Origin: Ignavibacteria bacterium
GTDB taxonomy: Bacteria > Bacteroidota > Ignavibacteria > Kapaibacteriales > UBA961
Assembly: GCA_016720145.1 (NCBI GenBank)
Contig: JADJXV010000003.1
Span: forward strand, 310,001 to 374,000
Length of the DNA stretch: 64,000 nt
Direction: 5' to 3'
The first letter of the stretch is position 1. Every line of letters starts with the position of its first letter. The notes under the pieces are model-generated. The model saw only the letters and a list, made by a program, of their open reading frames with translations, was not told the origin of the DNA and did no database searches. The translations under genes and the position numbers were made by a program. Shown piece after piece: positions 43,341-53,544 of this stretch.

Positions 43341-45261
43341 TTATTTTAAGTATTGTGCAAGGAATCCCATCATAATTGAGTATAACTCGATTCTATTATC
43401 TTCATGTCTAAAGCCATGACCTTCATTGTATTTAACGAGATACGGCACATCAATTCCTCTATCTCTCAAAGCAATGACTACTTGATCTGACTCATCAATA
43501 TTCACACGCGGGTCATTGGCACCCTGAACAATAAAAAGTGGCTGGGTAATCGCATTGCAATTGAGAGCAGGTGATACGTTGTTCATGATTTCTCGTTCTT
43601 CAGGATTCGACGGGTCATACCATTGCTCGTGCATCTGATCGAGATACGGCTTCCAATACGGAGGAATCGTTTCAAAAAAGTAAAGAGATTCGATACTCCT
43701 ACATAGTCAATTCCACATCGATACAAATTTGGTGTTTTGACCAAACTCCCAGCGTAGCAAGTCCACCGTAACTTGCTCCGTAGATTGCAATTTTCGAAGT
43801 ATCAACCATCCCCAAACTCTTGCAATATTCAACGCCGTCTTCTAAGTCATTGAGCATATTGCGACCTATTTGTTTTGCGCCTGCTAAGCCAAAACTTTTA
43901 CCATATCCTCCCGAACCATGATAATTAACCTGCAATGTCAAATATCCGCGACTTGCAAAGAGCTGAGTTTCAGGATTAAAATCCCAGCTATCACGAGGTC
44001 CGTATGGTCCACCATGAGGATTAACGATGAGAGGATTTTTGCGGGATTCGGCGCCTTCAGGGATTGTCAAATAACCATGAATTTTCAAATCATCACGGCT
44101 TACAAAAGATATAGGTCTCATTGTCGCCATATCTTTTTCGAGGAGGTGCGGCATTGTATCGACTATAATCGAGATTGTATCGCTTTGTAAATCATAGAGA
44201 TACACTCTGCCAACAATCTTATCGCTATAGACAAAGACAAGATATTTATCTTCGTTGTCTGAATGTGCATAGATCGAGAAAGTGGTGTTTTGGAATTCAT
44301 TCTTCAATCGATCTACAAGTGCCTGATAATGCTTGCTCACAGGAATTATTTCCTGTTTTTCACCTTGATAGGCCCAATAGTCAATTTCATAGTTACGTTT
44401 GCGGGACAATTCAATTTCACCGACATCGTATGTGTCATTATTATAAAGTACTTCAAGAATTGTATTGTTTTTTAAATCGTATCGCTGAATCTCCATTTTG
44501 TCTGTATGGATATTGCTAATGACAAATGCTTCATGTGCATTATCCGATTGATAGTTGAATTCTATGATACCAAAAGAAGTTTTCCACGTTGTCTTTTTCA
44601 CTAGAAGAAAAGGACTCTCGATCGACTCTCTATACATTAAGTGATAATCAGTTCCATTAAAAAGCTGCGTAATTGCTCGAAGAATACCTGCTTTATCGAA
44701 TGTATACTGTATAATCGGATTGTCCGAATCGGTATTCTCATATAATTTCACCAATTCTCCGGTTACAATATTGAGCTTATATGGTTCAAATACCTGACGG
44801 TTATCAAGATTCATACTCACAATGCAGTGATCATGCTGTTCTTTGAGTTCATGAATCATTCTCGCCTGTACTCCTGCAAATGGCGTCAAGTCCTTGAGAT
44901 CCGTGCCGTCTATATTCACTCCAAAGACATGATTATTTTCATCTCCACCTTGATCTTTGATGAACATAATTCTCTCATTATTTGCCCACCAATAGGTGTC
45001 AATCAGTTCCTCAGTCTCTTCAACTACTTTTGTTATCTCATTAGAATTTAGATTCTTTACAAACACATGACTTTTACCGTTTTCATCTTTTTCACGATAG
45101 GAAAAATAATTTCCATCCGGTGAAAGAAGGAATGCACTGAGCTTGGGTTTGGAGAAATAATCCTTGACAGAATATGAAAACGACCCATGTTCATACTGTG
45201 TAATACGAGCTAGGTCAGTTGCTGATGTTGGTAATGCTGTGTTGCCCGGTAATTTGGTCAT
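43341..45261 (-). pseudogene. S9 family peptidase gene split by a one-base frameshift
   Basis: Two frames, 43699-45261 (N-terminal part) and 43341-43634 (C-terminal part), belong to one prolyl-oligopeptidase-type serine peptidase of about 640 residues without signal peptide. The first holds propeller repeats and the nucleophile GASYGG; the second holds GANDPRV (Asp) and EGHGF (His), so the triad is split. Reading through the gap in the other frame from the TTT run at about 43743 gives VKTPNLYRCGIDYVGVSNLF and then ETIPPYWKPYLDQMHEQWYD, joining both parts. One missing T at that run explains the break. It lies in the purK-SDR run. Confidence 0.85.
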
Positions 45262-45314
45262 TCTTACTTCGTATAAATGAGATTATGAGTTTTATTGTCA
45301 ATTGATTACAAAAT

Positions 45315-45791
45315 TTATACAGATTCAATGATGATTGTTGGCTGATGTTCTACCGTGAAGTTCATGGAGTTCGCAATAAAACATTTTTCATGAGCTTTCT
45401 CATGTAAGTGTTCTGCTTTCTCAACCATTGTTTTATCGGTTACAGTCACCGTAGGGCGAAGCTGAACATTCGTAAAATGTCCGCCTCCATGCGGCATTTC
45501 GACCATGGTTCCGATTGGGTTATCAATGTAATGTACCACAACAACTCCGTTATCTGCGCATAGATGTAAGTACCATAACATGTGACAAGATGAGAGCGCA
45601 GCAAGGAGAAATTCTTCGGGATTGAACTTTGTACTATCACCACGAAATACAGGGTCGGACGATGCCTCGATTGACACTTTATTATCTGCTGAAATGGTGT
45701 GGCTTCGATCATATTCTCGGTAGTCATTTGTTCCGGTGCCGCGATTACCTGTCCACGTATTTGTAAGAGTATAGGTGTGTTGCTTGTTCAT
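45315..45791 (-). CDS. OsmC/Ohr family protein
   Basis: 158 residues, typical for the family of thiol peroxidases that remove organic hydroperoxides. The two redox Cys residues are at LLAALSSCHMLWYLHL and HEKCFIANSMNF, with the linked charged residues ASSDPVFRGDSTKFNPEE nearby. Likely cytoplasmic and active in oxidative stress. It starts 16 bases after the GNAT gene and lies 53 bases before the S9 peptidase. Confidence 0.88.
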   Translation of the reverse strand: MNKQHTYTLTNTWTGNRGTGTNDYREYDRSHTISADNKVSIEASSDPVFRGDSTKFNPEEFLLAALSSCHMLWYLHLCADNGVVVVHYIDNPIGTMVEMPHGGGHFTNVQLRPTVTVTDKTMVEKAEHLHEKAHEKCFIANSMNFTVEHQPTIIIESV

Positions 45792-45807
45792 AAGTATATA
45801 TTTTGTA

Positions 45808-46425
45808 TTAGGTTGTAATGATTGACAAGGATCTGTTTGCCGTATAAATAATGGAAGCGAATTCCTGCATATCTACTACTTCATGAATAGTTCGGGGTAT
45901 ATGAGGTGAGGATGTGTACTCAGATAAATGTAATTGAAACCATTTGGTATCATGCCATTTACCATGTTTGAATCCGACTTTTTTGAAGATTCCAATTTCC
46001 TCAAAACCCATTGCTTTGTGTAATCCTTCACTATTGGTATTCGGCATAGTCACACCTGCAAAGACGGTATAATATCCCTGCAGCTTGAGAATTGCAAATA
46101 AAGTCTCATACAGTATCCGTGCAATTCCTTTACCTTGAACATCTTCCGATAAATACACTGTTAATTCCGGAGACCATTGATACGCAGCTCTTGTGCGGTG
46201 TTTTCCTGCATAAGCATAGCCAACTATACAATCTCCACTCAAGCACACAAGCCATGGAAATTCAACGGTATGAGATGATATTCTCTCTGCAAATTCCACT
46301 ACAGTTGGCACTTCATACTCAAAGGTAACATCTGAATTGAGGATAAATGGAGCATACACAGCAAGAACGGACTCAGTATCGCTTTCGGAAATTAGGCGTA
46401 TGGAATATGTGGAATTCAAATTCAT
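45808..46425 (-). CDS. GNAT N-acetyltransferase, phosphinothricin/methionine-type
   Basis: 205 residues. It matches the Pat/MnaT group: N-terminal IRLISESDTESVLAVYAPFI, YAYAGKHRTRAAYQWSPELT and the acetyl-CoA loop YLSEDVQGKGIARILYETLF (Q/R-G-K-G-I-A). Then FAGVTMPNTNSEGLHKAMGF and VGFKHGKWHDTKWFQ, as in enzymes that acetylate phosphinothricin, methionine sulfone or similar small amines. The C-terminus has about 30 extra residues. Part of the purK run, 16 bases before OsmC and 35 after the Fe-S gene. Confidence 0.85.
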   Translation of the reverse strand: MNLNSTYSIRLISESDTESVLAVYAPFILNSDVTFEYEVPTVVEFAERISSHTVEFPWLVCLSGDCIVGYAYAGKHRTRAAYQWSPELTVYLSEDVQGKGIARILYETLFAILKLQGYYTVFAGVTMPNTNSEGLHKAMGFEEIGIFKKVGFKHGKWHDTKWFQLHLSEYTSSPHIPRTIHEVVDMQEFASIIYTANRSLSIITT

Positions 46426-46460
46426 CGTAACTGAAAATTATATATGTTAATTATAAATTC

Positions 46461-47453
46461 TTATCTCTTTACTTTCGGGTAGAAATGTTTGTTTTCATCA
46501 GCAACAAGATCACACGGTGCCGGTGGAGTATGCATGATCACTTCCGGAAAAAGTTTGGTGGGAATTCCATCAAAATCGCGTGCCCATTGTTTGTGATTAT
46601 AGACACAGACCGGCAGACATATCGAACAGTAATTATGTTTCGCAAAATACGGAAAGCATTTACCTGTATCTACCTTATATCGATCATTCCCCAGATGATC
46701 TTTTCCAGCTTCGGGCGTACGTTCATCACCGATTGCGTCAGCAGGACAGTAAATTCTACATGCGCGGCAATTATCGCAAAATTTCGCAATTCCGGCATCA
46801 ATTGGATGATCAATTGCCATTGGTAGAGAGGTCAGCACACTACCCATCCGAAAGAGAGGATCGAATGTTGGATTTATAATTGAGCCATGTCTGCCGAGTT
46901 CGCCGAAGCCGGCTTTCAGTCCGATAGGTATATGAAGCACATCGCTATCTCCAATTGGATGCTCAACCTTACACTCATAACCCATCGAACGAATCAATTC
47001 TGCAAGCTGTATCACAGTCTCGCCAAGCGAATAATAAATCCGCAGACATTCAATCGCCGACTCTCGTGACGGCACTTTTTGAAATTCTCTCCAGAGCATT
47101 TTTTGTCCGACAGCGATGGCAAATTCATGAGTCACCGACCGACCTCTGTACATGTCTGAGGGCTCAATCATGCACACACCCACCATATCAGCACCAAATT
47201 CTTTGGCTTTTGATTTGATGTAATTTGATGCATCTTCAGGAGTTGCAAATGTCATTTTTAGTGGTGATACTTCACCGTCGAAGCGTGGGTACTGTTCGGT
47301 ATGAATCTTCCTAAGATATTCATTTACTTCAGGGATATCGATTTCCCGTCCTCCCACACCTGCATACCATTCATCCCACATAAAAGCCGCCGGTGAATCT
47401 TCGGATGAAGTAATAATTTCAGTGATTTCAAATTCGGGAGCAAGTACATTCAT
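46461..47453 (-). CDS. Fe-S oxidoreductase, reductive-dehalogenase/QueG-like
   Basis: 330 residues. Residues about 225-300 hold two 4Fe-4S clusters: CDNCRACRIYCPADAIG and GKCFPYFAKHNYCSICLPVC. Ahead of them is GFGELGRHGSIINPTFDPLF and RMGSVLTSLP, as in the cobalamin-binding family of reductive dehalogenases and epoxyqueuosine reductases. It lacks the signal peptide and N-terminal part of true dehalogenases and is too divergent for QueG. So I call it a related oxidoreductase with unknown substrate. It is 8 bases after purK and 35 before the GNAT gene. Confidence 0.7.
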   Translation of the reverse strand: MNVLAPEFEITEIITSSEDSPAAFMWDEWYAGVGGREIDIPEVNEYLRKIHTEQYPRFDGEVSPLKMTFATPEDASNYIKSKAKEFGADMVGVCMIEPSDMYRGRSVTHEFAIAVGQKMLWREFQKVPSRESAIECLRIYYSLGETVIQLAELIRSMGYECKVEHPIGDSDVLHIPIGLKAGFGELGRHGSIINPTFDPLFRMGSVLTSLPMAIDHPIDAGIAKFCDNCRACRIYCPADAIGDERTPEAGKDHLGNDRYKVDTGKCFPYFAKHNYCSICLPVCVYNHKQWARDFDGIPTKLFPEVIMHTPPAPCDLVADENKHFYPKVKR

Positions 47454-47461
47454 GGTATCAT

Positions 47462-48631
47462 TTACCAGATTAATGATTTGGCAGAATTGAGCGCGGATTG
47501 CATTGCTTCATCGCTAGTACTTCCAAGAGCAGTGATGTGGCCCATTTTACGTCCTTTGCGAGAGGTGCTTTTGCCGTATAAGTGCAGCGAAGCTGTTGGA
47601 ATTTTGAGAGTTTCGACGACACTATCTGGTATTGCGCTTCCGCTTCTCTCACCGAGAATATTGATCATTACGGCAGCGGGAGCGATCATTTCAGGTGAAC
47701 CTAACGGTAAATTACAAACGGCTCGGACTGCGTTTTCAAATTGTGATGTCACACAAGCTTCGATTGTGTAATGTCCTGAATTATGAGGTCGTGGCGCGAT
47801 TTCGTTAAAGAGTATATCGCCATCATTAGTGAGAAACAATTCTATACCAAACATCCCAACTCCATCAATAGCTTTCACGCATTCGAGTGCAATTTCTTTA
47901 GCGCGAAGTTGGAGATGTTTCTCCACTTGCGCAGGCGCTATCACAGCTCTACAAATATGATTTTCCTGAATTGTCTCCACGCATGGATACACTGCCACTT
48001 CTCCTCTTCGATTACGCGCGACCATTACGGCGAGTTCTTTCGTAAAATGGACAAATTTTTCAGCCATGAGAGCGCGTGGTTCTTCGGATTCAGTAAATTT
48101 TCTCCATACGCTATGTATATCATTGCTATTCCGAACGGTTGCATTGCCGTAGCCATCATAGCCGAGTGTGCGTGTTTTAATAATAAATGGAAAGCCGTGT
48201 TTGGTGCCGAATTCTATCGCATCTTCGGGTGAGTCAAGTGATATGAATTCGGTTGTTGGGATGCCGCATGAACGGAAGGTTTGCTTTTGAATGTACTTAT
48301 CTTGAATTTTCTCAAGGGTTTGCGCTGTGGGAAAGACGAGGCGTTTTTCTGCGATTCTCTCTACTATTTTCGGATCAATAAATTCATTTTCGAGTGTAAT
48401 GGTATCGCTTGCGGAGATAAAGAGTTCGAGGTCAACATCAGAATTCCATCCTCCGGAAAATTCGAGTTTGGTCATTATTCCGGCAGGGGAATCAGCACCG
48501 TGTTCGATAATTGCAACGCGTAACCCAAGCTGATACGCAGATTGAGCAAGCATTTTAGCGAGCTGACCGCCGCCAAGAATGCCGAGAGTAAAGGGTACAT
48601 CGCCGGAGCGTTGATAGGGAGAGCCAAGCAT
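47462..48631 (-). CDS. purK: 5-(carboxyamino)imidazole ribonucleotide synthase
   Basis: 389 residues, ATP-grasp enzyme of purine synthesis that makes N5-carboxy-AIR from AIR, bicarbonate and ATP. N-terminal LGILGGGQLAKMLAQSAYQL; ATP-grasp elements FPTAQTLEKIQDKYIQKQTF, FPFIIKTRTLGYDGYGN, GVGMFGIELFL and NEIAPRPHNSGHYTIEAC are all present. Length is normal. The partner purE is not in the window. It is the first gene of a tight - strand run. Confidence 0.93.
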   Translation of the reverse strand: MLGSPYQRSGDVPFTLGILGGGQLAKMLAQSAYQLGLRVAIIEHGADSPAGIMTKLEFSGGWNSDVDLELFISASDTITLENEFIDPKIVERIAEKRLVFPTAQTLEKIQDKYIQKQTFRSCGIPTTEFISLDSPEDAIEFGTKHGFPFIIKTRTLGYDGYGNATVRNSNDIHSVWRKFTESEEPRALMAEKFVHFTKELAVMVARNRRGEVAVYPCVETIQENHICRAVIAPAQVEKHLQLRAKEIALECVKAIDGVGMFGIELFLTNDGDILFNEIAPRPHNSGHYTIEACVTSQFENAVRAVCNLPLGSPEMIAPAAVMINILGERSGSAIPDSVVETLKIPTASLHLYGKSTSRKGRKMGHITALGSTSDEAMQSALNSAKSLIW

Positions 48632-49079
48632 AGTTACTAAAAAATTGAATATAAGATTATTAGGGTTACAAATTTACGGTAAAAATGAGTCGTTTACGGC
48701 AATGGAGTTAAAAGAAATGCAATTATTACGTGATGAATGAATGAGTTTCTTTCATCAAAGAAAATTAAATAATTATCGGTGTGAATTTTATAATTAAAAA
48801 CTATAATTATATAATTCGAAAGGAATTCCTGCGTAGTAACTTTGTAATACTCTTGCACGTGCGCTCATTATTTATTGAATGTTTCGACAAGTCGAATCAA
48901 GAGCAATTTCAACGAATAATTCCACTTGTATTTTTCTTATACGGTAGGATTATAATGCGAAAATTCGGTTGTCATGTTTATAACAAACTATGAATATTAT
49001 CCATTGGAACAGATTCATGAATTTTCCTCCGGCAGATTATTTAATTTGTGTTCATTTGGTCAAATTTTAACGTACTTTG
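48632..49079. other. AT-rich intergenic region
   Basis: About 450 bases between divergent genes. The frame at 48781-48993 is AT-rich, has no good ribosome binding site and no protein character, so I do not call it. I see nothing else before the promoter at 49081. Confidence 0.5.
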
Positions 49080-49080
49080 T

Positions 49081-49112
49081 TTGGTTTTGTGGACAAATTA
49101 GGGTTATATTTG
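49081..49112 (+). promoter_or_regulatory. candidate Bacteroidota-type promoter
   Basis: TTTG ending at 49083, a 21-base spacer and TATATTTG (49105-49112) fit TTG-N17-23-TAnnTTTG. It stands about 55 bases before the FN3 lipoprotein gene. Confidence 0.5.
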
Positions 49113-49166
49113 TCTGTTAACTACGAATCTCAATTGTTTTTTTTAATTTTTTAGTGGAGAACATTT

Positions 49167-50057
49167 ATGTTCAAATACAAATCTCTTCTTGCCGCAGCAA
49201 CTCTTGTGGCTCTTATAATGGTTGGTTGTAATGAAAATACAACGACACCGAATACTACTCCTCCAAACCCTATATCAGGGCTAATGGCAACTTCAATAAA
49301 TGAATCAACTGTTCGCCTCAAATGGACTGCTCCTACCGGCTCATACTCAAGCTATATCATACGGTACAACAGTACAGCTTCGGATTCAATGAAAGTAACT
49401 GCTCCTAGTGGTACTGAGATGTTAGATATATCAAGTTTGACCTCTGGAACTGTATATACATTTACAGTTACTTCATTAAATTCAGATAATTTAGAAAGTA
49501 CCACTAAGAGTATGAAGTGGGCAGGTGCAATGAGATTTGCTACTTATAAAAGTGGTCTTCCAATCAGATTGTACGAAAATTCATCCTCTAAAGGCAGTGG
49601 ATTACAATTATATGATGACGTTACTGGTGAACCTAAAAATTTAAAAGTTGATGCCGGTGACTTTTGGGATATTGGTATTGATAATAAGGGACTTACCGAC
49701 TCCTTGTATTCAGGATCGCCAACTCAATTGACTGGAATCAATTTTACTACTTCCCGTAAAGCTACTTTCATAGGTAAAGATTATTCAGGTATTGATAGTT
49801 TGAATCAAGTTTTTGAATCATCAGATTTGGTAGCAACTACAGACGATGCTATTAGATATCCTAATTTATCACCGAAGGGATTTGTATTTGTCGTTAGAAC
49901 CGGAGATGGAAACTTTGCAAAAGTTTTTATCAAACCAAATGCAAATGGAGAAATTCTTCAAGGAACACCAGGTGATAGATATGTAGAGGTAGAGATTTCT
50001 TATCAAAAAATTAAAGCTGTTCCTCATGCAGGTTCAAAAAATACTGTTGGTAACTAA
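49167..50057 (+). CDS. FN3-domain lipoprotein
   Basis: 296 residues with a lipobox (LVALIMVGC, Cys at 21). A fibronectin type III domain spans about residues 35-115 (PNPISGLMATSINESTVRLK, YIIRYNSTASDSMKV, LTSGTVYTFTVTSLN). The C-terminal 180 residues (YKSGLPIRLYENSSSKGSGL, DAGDFWDIGIDNKGL, FVVRTGDGNFAKVFIKPN) are an unknown beta-rich domain. Predicted to be an outer-membrane lipoprotein. It is followed after 29 bases by a small secreted protein gene and a terminator; the two form an operon. Confidence 0.7.
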   Translation: MFKYKSLLAAATLVALIMVGCNENTTTPNTTPPNPISGLMATSINESTVRLKWTAPTGSYSSYIIRYNSTASDSMKVTAPSGTEMLDISSLTSGTVYTFTVTSLNSDNLESTTKSMKWAGAMRFATYKSGLPIRLYENSSSKGSGLQLYDDVTGEPKNLKVDAGDFWDIGIDNKGLTDSLYSGSPTQLTGINFTTSRKATFIGKDYSGIDSLNQVFESSDLVATTDDAIRYPNLSPKGFVFVVRTGDGNFAKVFIKPNANGEILQGTPGDRYVEVEISYQKIKAVPHAGSKNTVGN

Positions 50058-50086
50058 TTATTTATATATTTATTTAAGGTCAAATC

Positions 50087-50503
50087 ATGAAAAAAACACT
50101 TTGCTTTCTTGCAGTCATAGTATTCCTAAGCGGTTCTGTTGTAGCACAAGAAAGAGTTAGACGTAACAATATTCCAATCCCTACTACTCCAAAAGTAGAG
50201 CCTACAAAAGGCGCTTCAGCTACAAAAACAACTTCGGGTAAATCCATTAAAGGCAATATTGTAAGTGTTATGACTTACGCTGACAAAGGTAAAGCCCCTG
50301 CGGTAACTAAAGCTCAAGCAGCTGATATGATAAAACAAGGTGAGTTGTTAGGTGTGTTATCCGGGAAAAAACTTTATTTAGTTGTCAATTCTGATGGAAC
50401 TTCAGCCGCTAGTAAATTAGCAAATGGTGGTTCAGTTACGATTACCGGGAAAATCATGAATAAAGGTGGCATAAACATGATTACGGCAAACAGTGTACAG
50501 TAA
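50087..50503 (+). CDS. small secreted protein
   Basis: 138 residues with signal peptide 1-21 (CFLAVIVFLSGSVVAQ). The middle (NNIPIPTTPKVEPTKGASAT) is a Pro/Thr/Lys-rich linker. The C-terminal 80 residues form a small beta-type domain (GNIVSVMTYADKGKAPAVTK ... KLYLVVNSDGTSAASKLA, NGGSVTITGKIMNKGGINM) with an OB-fold-like rhythm. Secreted, function unknown. Second gene of the operon, ended by the terminator at 50542. Confidence 0.6.
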   Translation: MKKTLCFLAVIVFLSGSVVAQERVRRNNIPIPTTPKVEPTKGASATKTTSGKSIKGNIVSVMTYADKGKAPAVTKAQAADMIKQGELLGVLSGKKLYLVVNSDGTSAASKLANGGSVTITGKIMNKGGINMITANSVQ

Positions 50504-50541
50504 GAATTTACGGTGATTCGCGATATATGTCACCCACATTT

Positions 50542-50577
50542 AAAAGCCCTAAGTTTAAACAACTTAGGGCTTTTTTT
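50542..50577 (+). terminator. rho-independent terminator
   Basis: AAAAGCCCTAAGTT and AACTTAGGGCTTTT form a 14-bp stem around TAAAC with a following run of T. It ends the lipoprotein operon; rsgA converges on it from the other side. Confidence 0.9.
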
Positions 50578-50596
50578 ATCAATATTACTTTCGGTT

Positions 50597-51688
50597 TTAT
50601 TCTATACTATCAATGATATTACAATAGCTTTGATATCGCTCAGCATCAATTTCACCACGTTTCAGCGCTGCAATCACTGCACATTCCGGTTCATTTCGAT
50701 GCAAACACAGCGAGTATTTACAATCAGGAAAGTAATCATCAAATTCATGGAAATAATACTGTGTTTCCTGACGACTTACATCCCAGAGCCCAAGCTCTCG
50801 TAGGCCGGGAGTATCAGCTATGAATCCACCCTTTGGCAGGGCAAACATTCGCGCCCCTGTCGTGATATGTCTCCCTTTCCAGGTACGTTCACTTATTTCT
50901 CCAACTTCCTGATGATCTACTCCAAGAAGTGAATTGGCAATCGTCGATTTACCGACACCACTTGGACCGGAGAAGACAGTTATTTTTCCGTGCAATGACA
51001 ATTCAAGAGCACGTAACCCTTTTTTATTTTTAGCGCTTACCAGGTGTACCTTCACGCCGAGAGATTGATAGACTTTCATATCATCTTTGACGAACCTTTC
51101 GGTCATGAGTTCTGTTTTATTGATACAAATAATCGGTGTCAATTCACCTTTTTCAGCGGCAATTAAATATCGATCTATTAATCTGCGGTTGTAAAAAGGC
51201 TCAGCAGCAGACATGACAATCAGTAACTGCTCTGTATTACTCACAATAACTTGTTCACTTGAGCTCTTGCCAATTCCTCGCCTTGAAAGTTTCGTTTTCC
51301 TTTCATCGACAAAGACAATTTTTGCGGTTTCCTTTCCATCTGTGTTACATACATACCCTACTCTATCACCGACTGCAATCAAAGTTGAATCCGAATTCTG
51401 CGAGCGGACAGTACCTGCGACCGTACATCGAACGACAGTATTTGATGATATCTCAGACTGAACAAACCACGATTTACCTTTACTGTAAATGACCCGACCG
51501 TGCACTGTTGTTTCTTTGATTTTATATTCATTTTTTCGAAAAGTTTTCGTTTCATTCTTATAGGACAAACTCGACCGTTCACGCTTTTTTCGCAACGAAT
51601 CAGGCAGCATATTGTCGTCTTCATTCTCGCTTGAAAACATCTCTAAACGTTTTTTGGTATTATGAGTTTGCTTTTCAATTTTCTTCAT
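50597..51688 (-). CDS. rsgA: ribosome biogenesis GTPase RsgA
   Basis: 363 residues. RsgA is a circularly permuted GTPase that helps the late maturation of the 30S subunit. An OB-fold segment lies near residues 60-120 (HGRVIYSKGKSWFVQSEI), then the G domain in permuted order: CINKTEL (G4), VSAKNKKGL (G5), FSGPSGVGKSTIANSLLG (G1) and DTPGLRELGLWD (G3). The zinc finger near the end is CKYSLCLHRNEPECAV. The N-terminal 55 residues are extra, basic and low in complexity. It is divergent from recJ with a 113-base gap. Confidence 0.95.
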   Translation of the reverse strand: MKKIEKQTHNTKKRLEMFSSENEDDNMLPDSLRKKRERSSLSYKNETKTFRKNEYKIKETTVHGRVIYSKGKSWFVQSEISSNTVVRCTVAGTVRSQNSDSTLIAVGDRVGYVCNTDGKETAKIVFVDERKTKLSRRGIGKSSSEQVIVSNTEQLLIVMSAAEPFYNRRLIDRYLIAAEKGELTPIICINKTELMTERFVKDDMKVYQSLGVKVHLVSAKNKKGLRALELSLHGKITVFSGPSGVGKSTIANSLLGVDHQEVGEISERTWKGRHITTGARMFALPKGGFIADTPGLRELGLWDVSRQETQYYFHEFDDYFPDCKYSLCLHRNEPECAVIAALKRGEIDAERYQSYCNIIDSIE

Positions 51689-51801
51689 GTGTCAGATATT
51701 TTCCACACTCTAATTTTAAATCTGTCAAAATATATTGACAATATTCAGTAGATATTTTGTAAGTTGTTGTCAGTTTTTAACAACAATATACTGTTATTTC
51801 C

Positions 51802-53502
51802 TTGAAATACCGTTGGATATTTCGTGAGTTTTCTGATGAAAGTACAGTTCAACATTTAGCTTCGTTCCTCCATATTCCTCGTGGCTTAGCACAGGTGTTA
51901 GCCGCACGAGGGCTTGATAGCGACAAATCAGCCGACCGATTTCTTGTTCCTACTCTTGCTGAGCTTCACGATCCATTCTTAATGGACGGTATGGAGCTTG
52001 CAGTTGAGCGGATAGAGCGAGCAATCAGCAAGGGTGAATTGATGTGGATACACGGAGATTATGATGTTGACGGTACTTCCAGTACTGCATTAACGCTTCA
52101 ATTTTTGCGTGAAATTGGTGCGCGTGTAGAATATTTTATTCCAGATCGTCAGGGCGACGGTTATGGTCTATCTCATACAAGTATTAATCAAGCTCGAAAT
52201 GCAGGCGCTACACTCATCATTACGGTTGATTGCGGAGTAACCTCTGTAGAATCAATACACTTAGCCAAGGAGTACGGAATTGATACAATCGTTTGTGATC
52301 ACCACGAGCCAAGCGAAACCCTCCCTGAAGCAGTCGCGATTTTAGACCCTCTCAAGCCCGGATGTACCTATCCATTTAAATATCTTGCCGCATGCGGTGT
52401 GTGCTTTAAATTAGCACAAGCACTCAGCATACGTCGTCATCAACCCGATCTCGCCTTAAAGTATTTAGATTTCGTAGCCTTAGCATCAACTGCGGATATC
52501 GTTCCTCTTATCGGTGAAAATCGTGCTTTGGTTTATTTTGGATTGCAAGTACTGAACGAAACTCCACGCGCCGGCTTTCGTGGTCTGCTCGAATGTGCGG
52601 ATATGCAGCCCGGCAATCTCACAACTTCAAGTATAGTCTATGGCTTAGCACCACGTATTAATGCAGCCGGCAGAGTGGGTGATGCACGAAGAGCTGTAGA
52701 GATGATGACGCAAACGGATGAAGGTGCTGCTTTTGCAATTGCTCAGCAATTAGAACAAGACAACCGTAAGCGCCGTACTTTTGATGAATATACTTTCGCT
52801 GAAGCAAAGCAAGAAGCAGATCGATTACTCAAAGAGAAAAAACGACATTCTTTAGTGCTGCACAAGCCAACTTGGCATGCAGGTGTGATAGGAATTGTCG
52901 CTTCTCGCTTAGTCGAAAAATATCATTTGCCAACAGTCATGCTCACGACTATTGACAGCCATGCGAAGGGTTCAGCTCGCAGTATTAAAGGATTTGATAT
53001 ACATAGCGCTCTCAAAAGCTGTGACCGGTATTTAATGGAATTCGGCGGGCACAAACACGCGGCAGGTCTTACTCTTGAAGAGGAAAATATAGCAGATTTA
53101 CGAGAAGCTTTCGATGACTATGCCAAATTGCACATGTCGGAGGAAATGCTCATTCCCGAACTCCTCATCGATGCAGAAATGCGACTCAACGAACTCTCTC
53201 CGGGATTTTTTGACGTTATTAAAAAATTCGCTCCTTTTGGACATAAAAATCCCAAACCTATTTTCTATTCAAAAAGTGTGGTAAGTGCGAACGGAGTACA
53301 AGTAGTCGGTAATAACCACTTGAAATTTCGTGCACTTCAGTCAAATTTTATTATTGATGCGATAGGGTTTAATCTCGGTGATAAGATTTCACTTTGTACA
53401 GGTGGTAAGCCCTTTACAATTGCATATACTCTTGAAGAAAATACGTATAATGGAACCACGACTCCACAGATTTCCATTAAAGATGTTCGCGCAGATGTTT
53501 AA
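51802..53502 (+). CDS. recJ: single-stranded-DNA-specific exonuclease RecJ
   Basis: 566 residues, typical length. RecJ degrades single-stranded DNA 5' to 3' in repair and recombination. DHH-family motifs: HGDYDVDGTSSTALTL, ITVDCGVTSVESI, CDHHEPSET (DHH) and FGGHKHAAGLTLEEEN (DHHA1 with GGHxxAAG). The start is TTG at 51802 (KYRWIFREFSDES), fitting the usual N-terminus; no ATG is in frame nearby, so the TTG start is the best choice. It is transcribed away from rsgA. Confidence 0.95.
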   Translation: MKYRWIFREFSDESTVQHLASFLHIPRGLAQVLAARGLDSDKSADRFLVPTLAELHDPFLMDGMELAVERIERAISKGELMWIHGDYDVDGTSSTALTLQFLREIGARVEYFIPDRQGDGYGLSHTSINQARNAGATLIITVDCGVTSVESIHLAKEYGIDTIVCDHHEPSETLPEAVAILDPLKPGCTYPFKYLAACGVCFKLAQALSIRRHQPDLALKYLDFVALASTADIVPLIGENRALVYFGLQVLNETPRAGFRGLLECADMQPGNLTTSSIVYGLAPRINAAGRVGDARRAVEMMTQTDEGAAFAIAQQLEQDNRKRRTFDEYTFAEAKQEADRLLKEKKRHSLVLHKPTWHAGVIGIVASRLVEKYHLPTVMLTTIDSHAKGSARSIKGFDIHSALKSCDRYLMEFGGHKHAAGLTLEEENIADLREAFDDYAKLHMSEEMLIPELLIDAEMRLNELSPGFFDVIKKFAPFGHKNPKPIFYSKSVVSANGVQVVGNNHLKFRALQSNFIIDAIGFNLGDKISLCTGGKPFTIAYTLEENTYNGTTTPQISIKDVRADV

Positions 53503-53544
53503 ATCTGTCACAAACACACATCACCTTTATCTTCTATATTACTC

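Noticed and set aside
48781..48993. 70-residue frame in the gap before the FN3 lipoprotein
   Set aside because: AT-rich, no ribosome binding site, no domain; likely chance.
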